A stretch of DNA of 64,000 nucleotides from Panulirus ornatus (GCF_036320965.1 NC_092276.1:3231001-3295000), one strand, 5' to 3'. Positions 34,669 through 45,090 are shown, counted from the stretch's first letter. Notes: generated by a model not told the origin, from the sequence alone. Made by a program: numbers and translations.

Positions 34669-36327
34669 CCAAACTATTCCTATGTTTGGTTGCCAAATTG
34701 CATGAAGAAGCTTAACAGAACTGATTGATATATCGCCACCACAGTTTGTGATGGTATAGCATGGTTTTTAATTGTTTTTAGCTGGCTATTTGAATCAAGT
34801 GGTCGTACGTGTCTTCCCTAAGGTATTTCATACATGATCTGTTTTTACTTTACCGTAGTGTCAGAGGGAAAGAAATTCATAAGAACCGATAGTAATTACT
34901 ATTTCTGCAGTATGGGGAGAGAGCTGTGTATTTATTTGGGGGGATCCTTTGCTTCAAGGGGCTTTCGTGGTGTATCAGCAAGCGTTCCTAACCTTGACGT
35001 ATTCACTGGCCGCCCAGGGTTGAGCGCATAGGTTCGAATCCTGATTGCGGCAGTCGGTCCACAGTCAACCTTGCTGTTCATCCACTTGGGGTTGGTCGAT
35101 GAAATGGGTACCTGGCTCAGGCTTTGGCGTTAATTGGGTGACATTGATTAGGGCCTCAGTTGCCCGTGCCGTCTCAGCTAACATGAAGAAATAGTATACT
35201 TAGGCACTCCAATGAAGGTTAAGTGCGTATAATATATTGAGTATTTGTAAGGTGATGCCATTGTTCACTACGGCATTGGTTGTTAGAACAGAGAAATAGA
35301 TATTTGTCTTCGTCGGCGTACAGTGACATGGTGTTTATTAATGTGATACCAACCTTATTTTGGTGTGATATGCACATCTAAAGGGTTGAATTTGGATTGT
35401 TAGATTTGATTATATAAATTGAGCGATTAGTTTAACAGTTGAATTTTGATAACTAAAGGATGTTAGTAAACGAGAAATAAAAATTTCAGGTAAACCAGTG
35501 GAAGTCGAGAGAATATTTCGCAAACAATGAATGATTTGAAAACAGTCGAGAGTAATATCAAATATCCACGGGACAAACTGGTATCAGCTAAGGAAAGCCA
35601 TCATACTCAAATGGTAAACAAATAATGTTCATACTTATGAGATAAGGTTTGATGATAGAAAATGATACTGGTTATAATTGATTAACTGCAGCCAAAGGTT
35701 GCAAATGTACATATAAAGTATAAACATTATAGACAGTGGGGTTGGAAATAAAGACCTTTAAACAGACATTCTCGACTCGAAAGCTCATTATTATACCCAG
35801 TGGGTAGAGGAGCTTCAGGGTGATGATTGTACATAAGAAATAGTTCTCCAGTTATCTTCCAGTAAGGTGTTTGCTTTATCAGTAATTATAATGGAGGAAG
35901 AAGGTCGATTTGTGGATGCATTGCATTCAAGACGTCAAGTAACCAGTCAAGAGATGAAGTAACAACAGTGAAGGGGTGAAGGCGTTCGGTTTTAATGGTA
36001 AAGTGTTAAAAGAGGAAGGACCTTAGAAGTGAGGGGCTGACATGTTAATAGCCATCCACTGGGCGGCAGAAATGTAACTATCATATGTTGCTCCGGACAG
36101 GCGACAAGACCCTCTCCTACCACTACTACGAGGAGGTAGAGGCCATGATGGAGGATGTCAGGAGGCCGACCAAGCTCCAGGAGGACACAGTGAGGCCGTT
36201 GGGGGAAATGCAGCGGCCAGCCATGCCACGGGAAAACCTCCCTGAGGAGCATCTCGACCTGGGAACCGGAGAGGGGCTGTTGACCAGCGGGTTCTATCAG
36301 AATCTTTCTCTCAACACCCGAACTTAG
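27660..36327 (+). CDS. Unrecognised type I membrane protein, eight exons, receptor-like
   Basis: Spliced CDS: 27660-27729, 28920-29171, 32528-32743, 33114-33226, 33464-33583, 33854-34064, 34338-34532, 36101-36327. All borders are GT-AG and the phases (1,1,1,0,0,1,1) agree across every junction, giving 467 residues. Residues 1-23 are a signal peptide (MIVVAGVWTSICFGILVATD). The ectodomain (24-342) has beta-rich segments, N-glycosylation sequons (NST, NVS) and scattered cysteines. Stretches such as FEVHFEASGKKFLLRFKG and GKWLYVGVAAGGGWLTV suggest two beta-sandwich units (LamG-like or FAMeT-like), but no family is assigned. A transmembrane helix spans about 343-366 and ends in CCCLC (possible palmitoylation). 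The cytoplasmic tail (367-467) carries YHYYEEVEAM with Y402-E-E-V, like a Src-family SH2 ligand, and Y458-Q-N-L, a Grb2-type pYxN pattern. The coding exons are GC-richer than the introns. The donor of exon 7 is ambiguous: GTGTAA at 34497 would shorten it in the same phase. The overall gene is convincing; its function is unknown. Confidence 0.82.
27965..28375 (+). repeat. Degenerate minisatellite in intron 1
   Basis: About 28-30-bp units on the theme GTTAGGTTGGTGCTACTTCT plus AGTGGT, more than ten copies with heavy drift. It lies wholly within intron 1 of the receptor-like gene. Confidence 0.8.
29380..29785 (+). repeat. Degenerate repeat array in intron 2, left part
   Basis: A YAACCACAGGTAGT-like core recurs at about 29399, 29506, 29586, 29710 and 29762, with irregular 50-110-bp spacing and mutated interiors. 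The same core appears again right of the LINE block, at about 32163 and 32231. Confidence 0.6.
29786..29845. repeat. (TA)n microsatellite
   Basis: About 60 bp of TA followed by T10, on the 3' side of the antisense LINE copy. Confidence 0.97.
29846..31132 (-). mobile_element. LINE copy with the most intact RT frame, antisense
   Basis: One uninterrupted minus-strand frame (31132 to 30039) runs from FMDLEKAYDRVDRD (RT motif A) through GLRQGCVMSPWLFNLFMD, LLFADDTALVAD (motif C), NVNKSKVIRYS, CFRYLGVDLAADGTM and LYGCEAWAKDRVVRRR to the NRVNWSDVVYRG C-terminus. The normal 3' tail follows, with a 'cttgattcaatccactgaca'-type stretch and the GCGAGGTAGCGCAAGG motif. The 5' truncation falls exactly at (TA)n within the codons before motif A, so fingers and endonuclease are missing. 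The absence of stops over about 360 codons suggests a young insertion into intron 2 of the receptor-like gene, opposite to its transcription. Confidence 0.92.
31133..31194. repeat. (TA)n microsatellite
   Basis: About 62 bp of TA between the RT copy (5' truncation side) and the 3' end of a B element. Confidence 0.97.
31195..31505 (-). mobile_element. Short non-autonomous B element, antisense
   Basis: Antisense: CAAACTATTCGCCATTTCCC, 'gcgaggtagcgttaagaac', GAGGACTGGGCCTTTGAGGG, then an apparently duplicated middle (a second 'agtagcgtcaagaacagggg' at about 31332), then the leader complement ending 'ctttctcccttatccctggg'. The nested second end motif suggests two elements fused or one inserted in another. 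Confidence 0.7.
31506..31770 (+). mobile_element. LINE RT C-terminal scrap, sense
   Basis: Reads GAKVLGAVKNVWKERTLSRR then GMFEGIVVPTMLCG, with a stop soon after; further broken family sequence continues to about 31740. It joins the antisense B element at its leader end, an inverted junction. Confidence 0.75.
31771..31898 (+). repeat. (GT)n and LINE tail fragment
   Basis: (GT)n at 31771-31804, then CTGGCGCTACCTCGCTGAAG and 'gtagcaccaggaatggata', a piece of the LINE 3' tail family as at 8740-8820. Confidence 0.75.
31899..31970. repeat. (TA)n microsatellite
   Basis: About 70 bp of TA, followed by a short GTGTGT run. Confidence 0.97.
32293..32475 (+). repeat. 40-bp tandem repeat in intron 2
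   Basis: Four imperfect units of about 40 bp, each with CAGGTCATGGG followed by CAGTGCT and ACAAATA-like ends. It lies 50-250 bp upstream of exon 3 of the receptor-like gene. Confidence 0.75.
32755..32834. repeat. (TA)n microsatellite
   Basis: About 80 bp of TA starting only 11 bp after the exon 3 donor of the receptor-like gene. Confidence 0.97.
32835..32952 (-). mobile_element. tRNA-derived SINE copy, antisense
   Basis: The reverse complement reads TGGCTAATATTGCTGACTAC (A-box-like), then GGTTTAAATCCCAGGCTGGG (B-box GGTTTAAATCC), then AATGGGTACCTGGCTTAAGC. The same order occurs at 34975-35200. Confidence 0.6.
33625..33715 (+). repeat. Short tandem repeat in intron 5
   Basis: About four units of 24 bp: GATAGATCCTGGTGCTACTT and variants. 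The GGTGCTACTT core is also the core of the intron 1 minisatellite. Confidence 0.65.
33836..33877 (+). other. Perfect 18-bp inverted repeat across a splice acceptor
   Basis: The left arm, 33836-33853 (GTCACATAACATCTCCAG), ends exactly at the AG of the exon 6 acceptor. The right arm, 33860-33877 (CTGGAGATGTTATGTGAC), is its exact reverse complement inside the exon. The loop is 6 nt. As RNA the whole 3' splice site would be the 5' half of an 18-bp hairpin. Confidence 0.95.
34205..34283. repeat. (TA)n microsatellite
   Basis: About 79 bp of TA in intron 6, about 54 bp upstream of the acceptor of the transmembrane exon. Confidence 0.97.
34588..34667. repeat. Compound (TA)n-(CA)n microsatellite
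   Basis: TA tract 34588-34630 passing directly into (AC)n 34631-34667, 55 bp after the exon 7 donor. Confidence 0.97.
34975..35205 (+). mobile_element. tRNA-derived SINE copy, sense
   Basis: GGTTCGAATCCTGATTGCGG (B box), then 'gtcaaccttgctgttcatcc', GAAATGGGTACCTGGCTCAG and GCCGTCTCAGCTAA. The same tail is seen at 60700-60770, and the same order antisense at 32835-32952. Confidence 0.65.
35206..36100 (+). other. Intron 7 of the receptor-like gene, 3' part
   Basis: Unique AT-rich sequence ending in the exon 8 acceptor (TTGCTCCGGACAG). The polypyrimidine tract is weak. Nothing else recognised. Confidence 0.5.
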
Positions 36328-36374
36328 GATGACCCTCTCTCCGCCTGCATTTAAGTTGACTAGTCCGCCACCCA

Positions 36375-36612
36375 CAATCAAGGTGTCTCATCCTTTGCCC
36401 AAACTTAGGAAGTCTTACTTAATACATTAGTACATTAAGTGTGGGAAACCATACCTTGATGTGTGATTAATTACTAATTCGGTGTGAAAAATCTCATCTT
36501 TGTTGTGGAAGTCCTGACTTCGATGGGGTAAATCCCGACTGATGTGACAATTCAACTCGTGGAAAATCCCGACTGTTGTGTGAAGTTCTTACTTTGGTGT
36601 GGCAAACAGGGT
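36375..36612 (+). repeat. Degenerate minisatellite 3' of the receptor-like gene
   Basis: About 30-bp units on the theme GGTGTGGAAAATCCCGACT, repeated about seven times with drift, beginning 50 bp after the stop codon. It probably lies in the 3' UTR. Confidence 0.6.
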
Positions 36613-37893
36613 ATATCTTTTTTTTTCTACCACACATACTGTCATTTCCAACCCACCCTTTCCAGTTTTACATCCAGTCATCCTGGATACGTCCTCTGCG
36701 TAGGTAATTGCCCTCTCTGTTCAGTATTTGACTAATTACCTAAACCAAGAAAATCGACCACAGTCAGATGAAATATATGTCACCGAATGCTTTATTCACC
36801 TTTCCTTATAGCCTCAGAATCCTTTAGCGCGAGCTTTAAAGCGATGTAACGGCGTTGAAATGACATTATTCACAATATTCCCACCCAGTAAAACCACAAA
36901 AAATGCCCCCGATGGCAAAACCCGACTACGTAGAAAGTGATATTGTTGAACTTTCCAATTTTGGCGCCGTATCGTAAATTCCCAACAACGGAGAATTATC
37001 AGTGATACGAAAATTAGAAAAAAACACCATAAGATATATTTCTCGAGGTATTACTTATGATTTATTAGGATATTTGTTTTCGTAAGCTATGCATACTTGT
37101 TTGTTTCTCTTAGATCGTCGAAATGTTTACCCCCACCCCAAACAAGCTTTTATCCGATGTCTAACAAGAGTGATGTGCAATGAGCTCTTCGGTCTTCTTT
37201 AGTCATCAAATTAAGAATGATATTCGCGGAAATTCCCGACAGTTGCCTATAGCTAATGATACAGAATATTTGATCTCGGAACGAATGATATTAAATCCAA
37301 AAACTGTTAGACTGTGACGTACGGTGAGCATGGTAATGGTAGCGTAGTGGGCACGAACGTCGAGGCTTGGGATTAGCAACGGCGGAGGCATGTAGTTTTC
37401 CAGGACCTAACAGTAGACAAAAAACTATTACTTTAGGTGGACAGTTATAATTTACGGAAGGTCGAACTCCCGGTGTAAATATCACCCGTTCGCTGCTTTG
37501 TAACAACTGGTGGGAGGAACATCCTTGTTTCTCCTCCTACGCGTATAGGTTACTACGTCCGAACCAAAAAACAACACGGTTGACGTCTGTAAACCCCCAA
37601 AGTTTGGTATATTTTATGTTCCATTATGTACATATGTGTTTTTCTATACAAAGCCTATTTATTATTTCATTAAGTAATTCCATGTATGTAATGTAATTTA
37701 TAATTACTGGTACTTCATTAGAATATTGCTTATGATATCTTCAGCTGACATGGTACGTAAATTTGTTCAGCTAGATTACCTGTAAACAGGCCAGGATTAT
37801 TAACATAGAAGTGAAAATAAAGGTTATGATATCTACATGTCAACTGGTTTTTATCTTTAGAGTACCTTTTTCCCATTTCTTTTCCCAATCCAT

Positions 37894-37895
<2 letters not shown>
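36613..37895. other. Unique sequence
   Basis: No coding frame, repeat family or RNA gene recognised. Confidence 0.4.

Positions 37896-37967
<72 letters not shown>
37896..37967. repeat. (TA)n microsatellite
   Basis: About 72 bp of TA followed by a TTTA-rich stretch, on the 5' side of a B element. Confidence 0.97.
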
Positions 37968-37970
<3 letters not shown>

Positions 37971-37998
37971 TTATTTATTCATTTATTAATTTATTTAT

Positions 37999-38215
37999 CT
38001 ATCCCTGGGGATAGGGGAGAAAGAATACTTCCCACGTATTCCCTGCGTGTCGTAGAAGGCGACTTCAAGGGGAGGGAGCCAGGGTCTGGAAATTCTCCCT
38101 TCTCATTTTTTGATTTTCCAAAAGAGGGAGCGGAGAAGGGGCCAAGTGGGGATATACCCTCCAAGGCTCAGTCCTCTGTTCTAAACGGTACCTCGCTAAC
38201 CCGGGACGCATTTAG
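37999..38215 (+). mobile_element. Short non-autonomous B element, sense, near full length
   Basis: Order: ATCCCTGGGGATAGGGGAGA, 'gaatacttcccacgtattcc', GTGTCGTAGAAGGCGACTTC, a CTCCCTTCTCATTTTTTGA segment, TTTTCCAAAAGAGGGAGC, GGCTCAGTCCTCTGTTCTAA, then CGGTACCTCGCTAACCCGGG. It has no coding capacity. The first about 130 bp correspond to the LINE leader at 9594-9720; the last about 30 bp are a sister of the LINE 3' motif. Confidence 0.78.
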
Positions 38216-38307
38216 AAACTAAGTAATTTACTCGCCTAACACGTAACCGGGCCAGTATAGTACATCTAATTTTCCGCTTTTATATTCTCTTTTTTTCTTT
38301 CTCTCAG

Positions 38308-38501
38308 CTTCTCCAAGGTCGTATAGGAATGTTATCTCTGGAGAGCTCGGGTACTGGAAGCTGCCGATGGTCAGGATGATAACAGCAGCCAGCGGCGGTG
38401 AAACGAATACCGTTAAGTCCCTCAGGGGAGCAGTGGATGTTACCATATGGGCTTGTGAGAAGAGAATCGCGAGACAGGCGGAGGGTGGACTAGGCTGTTG
38501 A
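38308..38501 (+). other. Possible terminal exon, phase 1, unrecognised
   Basis: An excellent acceptor (TTCTCTTTTTTTCTTTCTCTCAG, ending 38307) is followed by a phase-1 frame of about 64 codons closing at TGA 38499-38501. It begins SPRSYRNVISGELGYWKLPM and ends EGGLGC. The phase fits exon 7 of the receptor-like gene, so it could be an alternative cytoplasmic tail, or a separate gene's last exon, or chance. Confidence 0.3.
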
Positions 38502-38575
38502 ACGGACGCGCACTGGCGAGAAATGAGAAATGAAAACCTGGAAAGTTTGAAGTTCACGTTTTTTTTCCTGATGAC

Positions 38576-38613
<38 letters not shown>
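38576..38613. repeat. (CA)n microsatellite
   Basis: About 38 bp of CA repeat. Confidence 0.95.
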
Positions 38614-38618
<5 letters not shown>

Positions 38619-39055
38619 AGTCATTTTGGAAAAAGATTTGGAAAAATTACGCCATACTTTCGTATGTCTTACGTATGGCCTACCGCTGAGAAGCCTTCGC
38701 TATAGCTTGTTTTTCAGTATATTTTTCTTCGAATATTTTCCAGTTTTTGTTTTAGTTGTGATCTTGTATTTATGACAATATTTCATTATTGTTTCCTTGT
38801 TTTTAAAGGCTCCGGTCACGGACCAGAGTTCTTTCCTGGTTACGCCTTTCATTAAATGTAACCAAGGGTTACAAATACAGAAGAGCAAAGAGAGAAGAGG
38901 AAAAATAATTATATGTATGTCTAAACTTTTTAGTATTTACACTTATGACCAGTGAAGAAGACGTTCAGTTTCGCCACCATAAAACAAGACAGTTTGTAAT
39001 ACTATAGTTTCTTTTTTTTTTGTCTGCAGATGCATATTAATTAATTTCATCGAAC

Positions 39056-39128
39056 AAAAAGGCCCAGTACTCTGTTCTTAACGCTACCTCGCTAACGCGG
39101 GAAATGGCGAATAGTTTAAAAGAAAGAA
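39056..39128 (+). mobile_element. 3' end of a B element, sense
   Basis: AAAGGCCCAGTACTCTGTTC, then AACGCTACCTCGCTAACGCG and GGGAAATGGCGAATAGTTTA. Only the last about 70 bp of the element are present. Confidence 0.75.
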
Positions 39129-39129
39129 A

Positions 39130-41283
39130 AGAAAACTCCCGTGATTTTGATTTTTATCAAATATAATTTTTTTATTTAAAGGTCGCCGGTATCATAAACT
39201 GTGTAAAACAGCAATAATCAATACTTTTAAGAATTTGACATATTAGTGATTTAATCTAATGCCCAAACAACTTAAAAAGGGATAAGTTCTCTAAGATACT
39301 TTAAATCACACAGACCACCCTGCCTTTAGCCTTTCAACATAATGCACCCTAATCTTAACCTTAAGTTGTGGACACGCGGTTGGCTGTGCAGGAAGGAAAA
39401 CTTACTTTTCACCAGGGAAGTAGGCTGTAGGTATTATCAATCTGTAGTGTCATTTATAGACACCAGATCAGTCTACATGAAAGTAGAGATGCAGACTCAA
39501 AGCAACTGGAAGGAAAAGTGGCGTTACGTAGATACTTGGAAAGTTTATGTGTATTGTGCAGAACTCTCACAGACGTGGAAATTTCCAGGCTGTATTCCGC
39601 CAGTACGGCCGGGTTAGTCAGTCAGGCCCGAGCAGCGTCGGAGGGAGCAACCCGTCGGCTGCTACTATTGTCACGCACAAGGAACACGCTTTTGAACCCG
39701 ACCTCACCGTCTTCTAGCCAGAACTCTGTGGTAGTAAATGCGTTTTGAAATTCTCTATATTTTTTTTGAAAGCTTTTGGTGATATGTAATCTGTGTAAAG
39801 TTGAGAATGAAAGGCCGTTTAAAGCAGTTACCATGTGCTATGTAAGCGGTCACGGTGATCAATTATAAAGTAATTTGAAGTCGAGGAAAGCTACCAGATC
39901 CATGTGGTTGAGCGTAAGAGAAAATATATAAGGTCTCGATAATAGGTTTTGTTACGTGGAACTCCAAATTGTCTCCTGTGAATTTTATACCAGTGACTGC
40001 CGTGCCACAACCAGCCGCCATTGTGCTTTGGTTCAAGGATCTGGGTGCTGCCCAAAGAGGCTTTGAGAGAGGAAGAACGTTTGGGCTGAAGTGCACACGA
40101 AACCCGAAACTATTGCTTGTATTATATTGTTCAGGTTCATACTGTTGGTAGAACGATATGTTCTGACGTGACAGTGGAAAATTAAAGAAATTGTGAGTTT
40201 AGAGAAACGTCTGTTTATGATTTAATTTTCATTCAGACAGCGAGGGCCTGAGGACTGCATTATTCACTTGGCCTCCACACTGCCGGGAAATGAAAACAGA
40301 TTTCCTCTTTATTGGGTGTTGGGGTAGGGAGAAATTGGACAAATGAAATATAATGGGGGGCGAATGACACTTGTTGAGTTTGAAATACGAAGTGCAGTGT
40401 TAGATTTTTGAAATATGTATGAAGTTAAATGTGCATTGTTTGGTCTTTTGGAATACACGAGAAGCTTTTTGGATCATATTTATGGTGCTTTTTTTTTTTA
40501 TGTACCCCCAGCTTCCCAGAAGTTTGTGGATGTTGGTGATGTTTGTTCATTAAGATCTAGCAATACCAGGCTGATGAATGTCTGTTTTGTGCATTGTAAG
40601 ATGGCTTGTGTCTTTCAGGGTTTTGAGACTTTTCCTACCATGTTGCAGTTGGTTTTATGTGAAGTTGATGCCCCGTAGTTTTAATTGTTGGGGATTTCTC
40701 ATCCATGACGAGCCAGAATGCCCTGATGACCTAATGCAGGATGACCATGATTGCTGTGAATGCCGGGTGGGTGAGTGGGGATTGTGGAGTGATATAGTGT
40801 GGGGACTGAGAGTATAGGAAGGGGACTGAGAGATGGATGTGATAAGATGTAATTTCTGTTTTTCTGGGAAGCGCCAGAGCCCTCCTGTACCGTTGCCTAA
40901 CTGTCATGTGGTGTCAACATACGAGCACTCCGAGAACTAAACCACTCCTCGTACATCACGCTCAGCATAGCAGTAGCCACGTTGGCCACCAAGATGCGGC
41001 GACACGCTGACAGCATTGTTGCCCTTGCACATACACCACATGCAGCAACACGAGTAACAACACGCATGAGTGTAGTAGTATCGAGTACAAGAACATCAAA
41101 CAGGTCAGCCACCGTAACAGCAGCATGATGTCTCAGAACACAAGCGGCCACGATGCATCATCACATTGTACATCATCATGCACTGCAGCAACAGCATTAG
41201 TGACTAGGATGCATTCATCAAAATTACACACAAAATTTCACTAAATTAGGATAATTGTGCCAAAGCCCACCTTCCAGAGCCTT

Positions 41284-41287
<4 letters not shown>
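39130..41287. other. Mostly unique sequence, no confident gene
   Basis: Several open frames without support. A weak phase-1 exon-like segment follows an acceptor at 40511 (open to TAG 40676-40678). The 40900-41230 stretch is rich in ACA/GCA trinucleotides. Confidence 0.35.

Positions 41288-41342
<55 letters not shown>
41288..41342. repeat. (TA)n microsatellite
   Basis: About 55 bp of TA, 110 bp upstream of the 5' exon of the next gene. Confidence 0.96.
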
Positions 41343-41344
<2 letters not shown>

Positions 41345-41452
41345 GGGCTTTCCTAGAAAAAGTTTTCTACTATTAAATCATAGAATAAGCAGAAAAAGGA
41401 GAAACTATTACAAAATTGCTAAACGTTTTATTTTATTCGTTATATTTTCCAG

Positions 41453-41573
41453 ACTCTACCAGTGATGACCACAGTTGAAGGGGTGCGTGAGACCAAGCCG
41501 CCAGAGGACAAGCTCAAGCTAGAGACCTGGGCGTAAGGGAACAGACCCGAGGCAGGAGCCCGTAGGGGAAGCA
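41453..41573 (+). other. Probable 5' UTR part of the signal-peptide exon
   Basis: Acceptor TATATTTTCCAG at 41441-41452. The sequence is open in phase 0 for 27 codons (TLPVMTTVEGVRETKPPEDK, to a TAA at 41535-41537) and closes 36 bp before the ATG at 41574. The open frame may be fortuitous or could be another gene's terminal exon. Confidence 0.35.
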
Positions 41574-42338
41574 ATGATCCCAACCACCCATCTTCTCGTC
41601 TTGCTGCTGCTGTTGTATCCTGGTGAGTCGGTGATAAGTGGCGTCTTGATGTAGCTGGAGGAGGACTTAAGGGAATCGTCGTCGAGCACAGCCAGTCCAG
41701 CCAGACTCGCTGTGCTAACCCGAAAGTTAGGGAACGGAGGGAGGGAAGGGGAGGAACGGACGCCTCCGGAGTAACTGTTCTCGTTTGCTCTCACGCTTCC
41801 CAGGCTTCATACCAGCCAATAGAATTATTAGTTTTAATATCAGTGATCACGTAGCAGTTGAGAGAAGAAAGAAATATAGCTCATGATTAAAAACGAACAT
41901 TTTCAATTTTCATAAAGTAATGGGTAAGGCTTCTGTTCGCTCGTGCAGCTTCTGTTTGTCAGAATTTTATGAGATTATGTTTATCTTACTGAGTAGTAAG
42001 ACTGTTGTGATGAATTACCGAAATATTTCAGCTCTTTGGACATTTGGGAACTTGGTATAGCAGAGGCTAAACAATGTCACCAAAGACGAAAGATTTGATA
42101 AACTACTGGCATTTTTGGGTTCTAGACCCATCACACTGTTAGGGCCATTAAAAGGCCATCAGCGTCCAGTTATAACCACCGATAGAAATTCTTTATAAAC
42201 CTTCATGTGTTAACGCTTATGACTACATACACTTTCACTGCGTCTTACTGAAGGTAATTCTCGCGAATTTAGTGGTTACTACAATTAGATTGGTGAATCA
42301 CATGATACGAAGGTGTTTCGAAGCGTCACGTTCTTTGT

Positions 42339-42411
<73 letters not shown>

Positions 42412-45018
42412 AGATTTCTATACTTTTCATATTAACTTGTCGATTATTGGGTAAACAGCATACATACCTCAACGTATATATATTGAACCAGTCAACCTGA
42501 CCCGCCTCCACTGTAATTGCAACGTAGGAATCAGGCGACGCTCGGCAACTGAATGCGAAAGTGAAACTACTTGGTTACGATAGTTGGGGGGACGCTTCCC
42601 TTGGCTGGTTTGGCGTGGCAACTCACGTGCTTCAGTGAACCGTAGGAGATTCTTCCGGCATTATGAGAAGCCGCATTATGCCTCTGTAATACTGCTGGTT
42701 CATGTAAGTTGGAATGAAAGTGGTAAGGTTTTAAGCTTGCATTGCTCCCCTCTAGTACCGCAAAGGTTCAGGCAGAAAATATGTATATTACTGTGTGGTG
42801 GAGGGGATTGACGATTGGCGCGGCGAATATGGTGGGTTCGCTGAACGTACATAAACGATTTTTCTGTGTTTCGTGGTATTTTCAGATATGAGTAACGGTA
42901 CTTAATGTATATTTGTTCCTTGCACCATCATAACGTAGAAATAGCCTACCCAAGCCAGGGGCAACGGACTTCCTGTGTAACATTAGCCTTATTGTTGTCA
43001 TTTTATTGTGCAGTTCAACACTGCATTCCATGCCTACCCGGACCTGCTGGTCGTAACTAGCACAGCACAGCTGAAGCGGACGTGGACTAAGTGCTAATTT
43101 GGGTTATAACTAGGGCAAGAATGTTGAATGAAACACTGGTAACATATGACTTGGTTTGTGAGCGATGTTTTGTGTCGCTAGCTGGGTTGACTTAGCTCCA
43201 CATCTGAATCGTTGCATAAATTAAACGTAAATCGACATAAAAATCTGATGGCAGGTTGATCCTTGTGAATACGGTGTCAACTGCAACATTCCACCATATT
43301 CATGTATAAATTTAGTCACTCCAGCCACCATCGTTGAACGAAGATCAGCTCCGCTAACGTTTTAGTAATTATCAGCTTGGCACACATTGACGTCGCTGAC
43401 TGGCCTCTTAGAAAAGTCTATAAAGAGCCTCTGGTTTATCACCGACAATGGGAGAGCCAAACAGGGAACCCGATACCACAAACAGCTTCAAAAAAAAAGA
43501 GGAAGATTTTGCGACATAATAGACTCCAGCCTGGATGAGTACTAGCTTATTTCTACTTTATGATTTTTGTCTGCTAGGTCAGTACATCAACGACTGGGGC
43601 TTTTTCGCATAATCGTTAAGTTAAAGTAATGGTCAAATAAAAGTCAGGTGCCAGGAGTTAAAGATGTGGTAAGATGTCATGCGCATCACCTTTTTTCAAC
43701 ATTGGAAAAACCCTTAATCTGCCCTTTTTACCCGCACGAAGTTAAGAAGCAGGGTATTCTTGGGGGGAAGCAGTACCAACCAGTTTTCCCCACGAATAAT
43801 AAAAATGCCAAACTTAGCGCTAAGGTATCTAATTCGTCCTTCGCTGGCCAGTTGCTTGTGTTCGAAAGTAAGAAGTGGTAATGGTGGTACTGCAGAAGAA
43901 GTGCTTGTCATTAGAGAGAAAGTGAGGAATATAGGGCGAGCGGTCAAACATAGGTCCTCCTCCAGGTGTTCCCAAGATCTACATTCTGCCCAATTATGTG
44001 GACGTCACCCGCGTCTGAATTGCAGTAACCTCAGAATTGCGCATAAGTAGCTTCTCGTTTGTGCAGTTCCTAGTTGCTCTTATTATTATTAATTTTTTAG
44101 ATGTATGAACAGTAAGAAAGTTTAATAGCAAGTAATACCAAGATATTTTTTCGGTTCTGATAATTGTCACCTTAAGTGAGGTAAAACAGATATCGACTTT
44201 CGTGTTCATGGATCATTCCTGGTGCTGCTACTATATAACCTAGGTACACAACAGCAAGGCTGTGTGCTCGCCATCTGTATTACATCGATTTTTGTTTTTG
44301 TTTTCCCTTCTGGTAACCGAGCTCTTCTTAACTATACTTAGTCTCTGCTATTATGCTGGTACTTCTACCACTACTACTGCTATTGTACTACTTCCACCAG
44401 CATCTACCACCAGCAGAACTACTGCTACTAGTACCACATATAACAAAGGCCACGAATGCTGTGTATTCTTTGAATTACTGTATCTTGAACGCCTGGAGGT
44501 GATCAGGATTTTCGTTAGATTACATAATGATCCTGACAGTCGATAAGGCCTAAAGCCCAGATAACTGCCACAGAGCTTGTCTTACAAAGTGTCTGTTCAC
44601 TCAGGCACACCAGACCTATGCTAGTAATAGCACATTGGAGAAAGGGCCGTTATTAACAAGATTCCGGACTGGGGTTGGACTTGGCGAATCTTGCACACAA
44701 ACACACATCATACATCTGGAGCTACGTACCGTAACTAACAACTCATTAATGAGAGTTTGCAGGTGTTTTTCTATAAATTATCTATACACCTATTTTTACC
44801 ACAATCAGTGAGTTTATCTTCCGCCGCCACAAACAACCTGGAAGGAACACAATGGTGTGTTGTTTGAATTCCTTTTTAAAGTGTTGACCTGAATCTGAGT
44901 TGCTGATCATTAAAAGAAACGTAAATAATTTTCCAGTAGCTTGTAGATAATTTCCCCCAGCTTCGTACATAAACGTTTTCAAGCTCCAAACTATTTACCT
45001 GAAGATGACCCTCAAATG

Positions 45019-45090
<72 letters not shown>

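Noticed and set aside
40512..40678. Phase-1 exon-like segment of 55 codons (starts SQKFVDVGDVCSLRS)
   Set aside because: The pyrimidine tract is interrupted and the composition is AT-rich like the surroundings. Not listed as an exon, only mentioned among possible tails.
44262..44546. 94-codon frame with Thr/Ser-rich middle
   Set aside because: The middle is a trinucleotide patch (ACTACTGCT type). No splice sites or domain.
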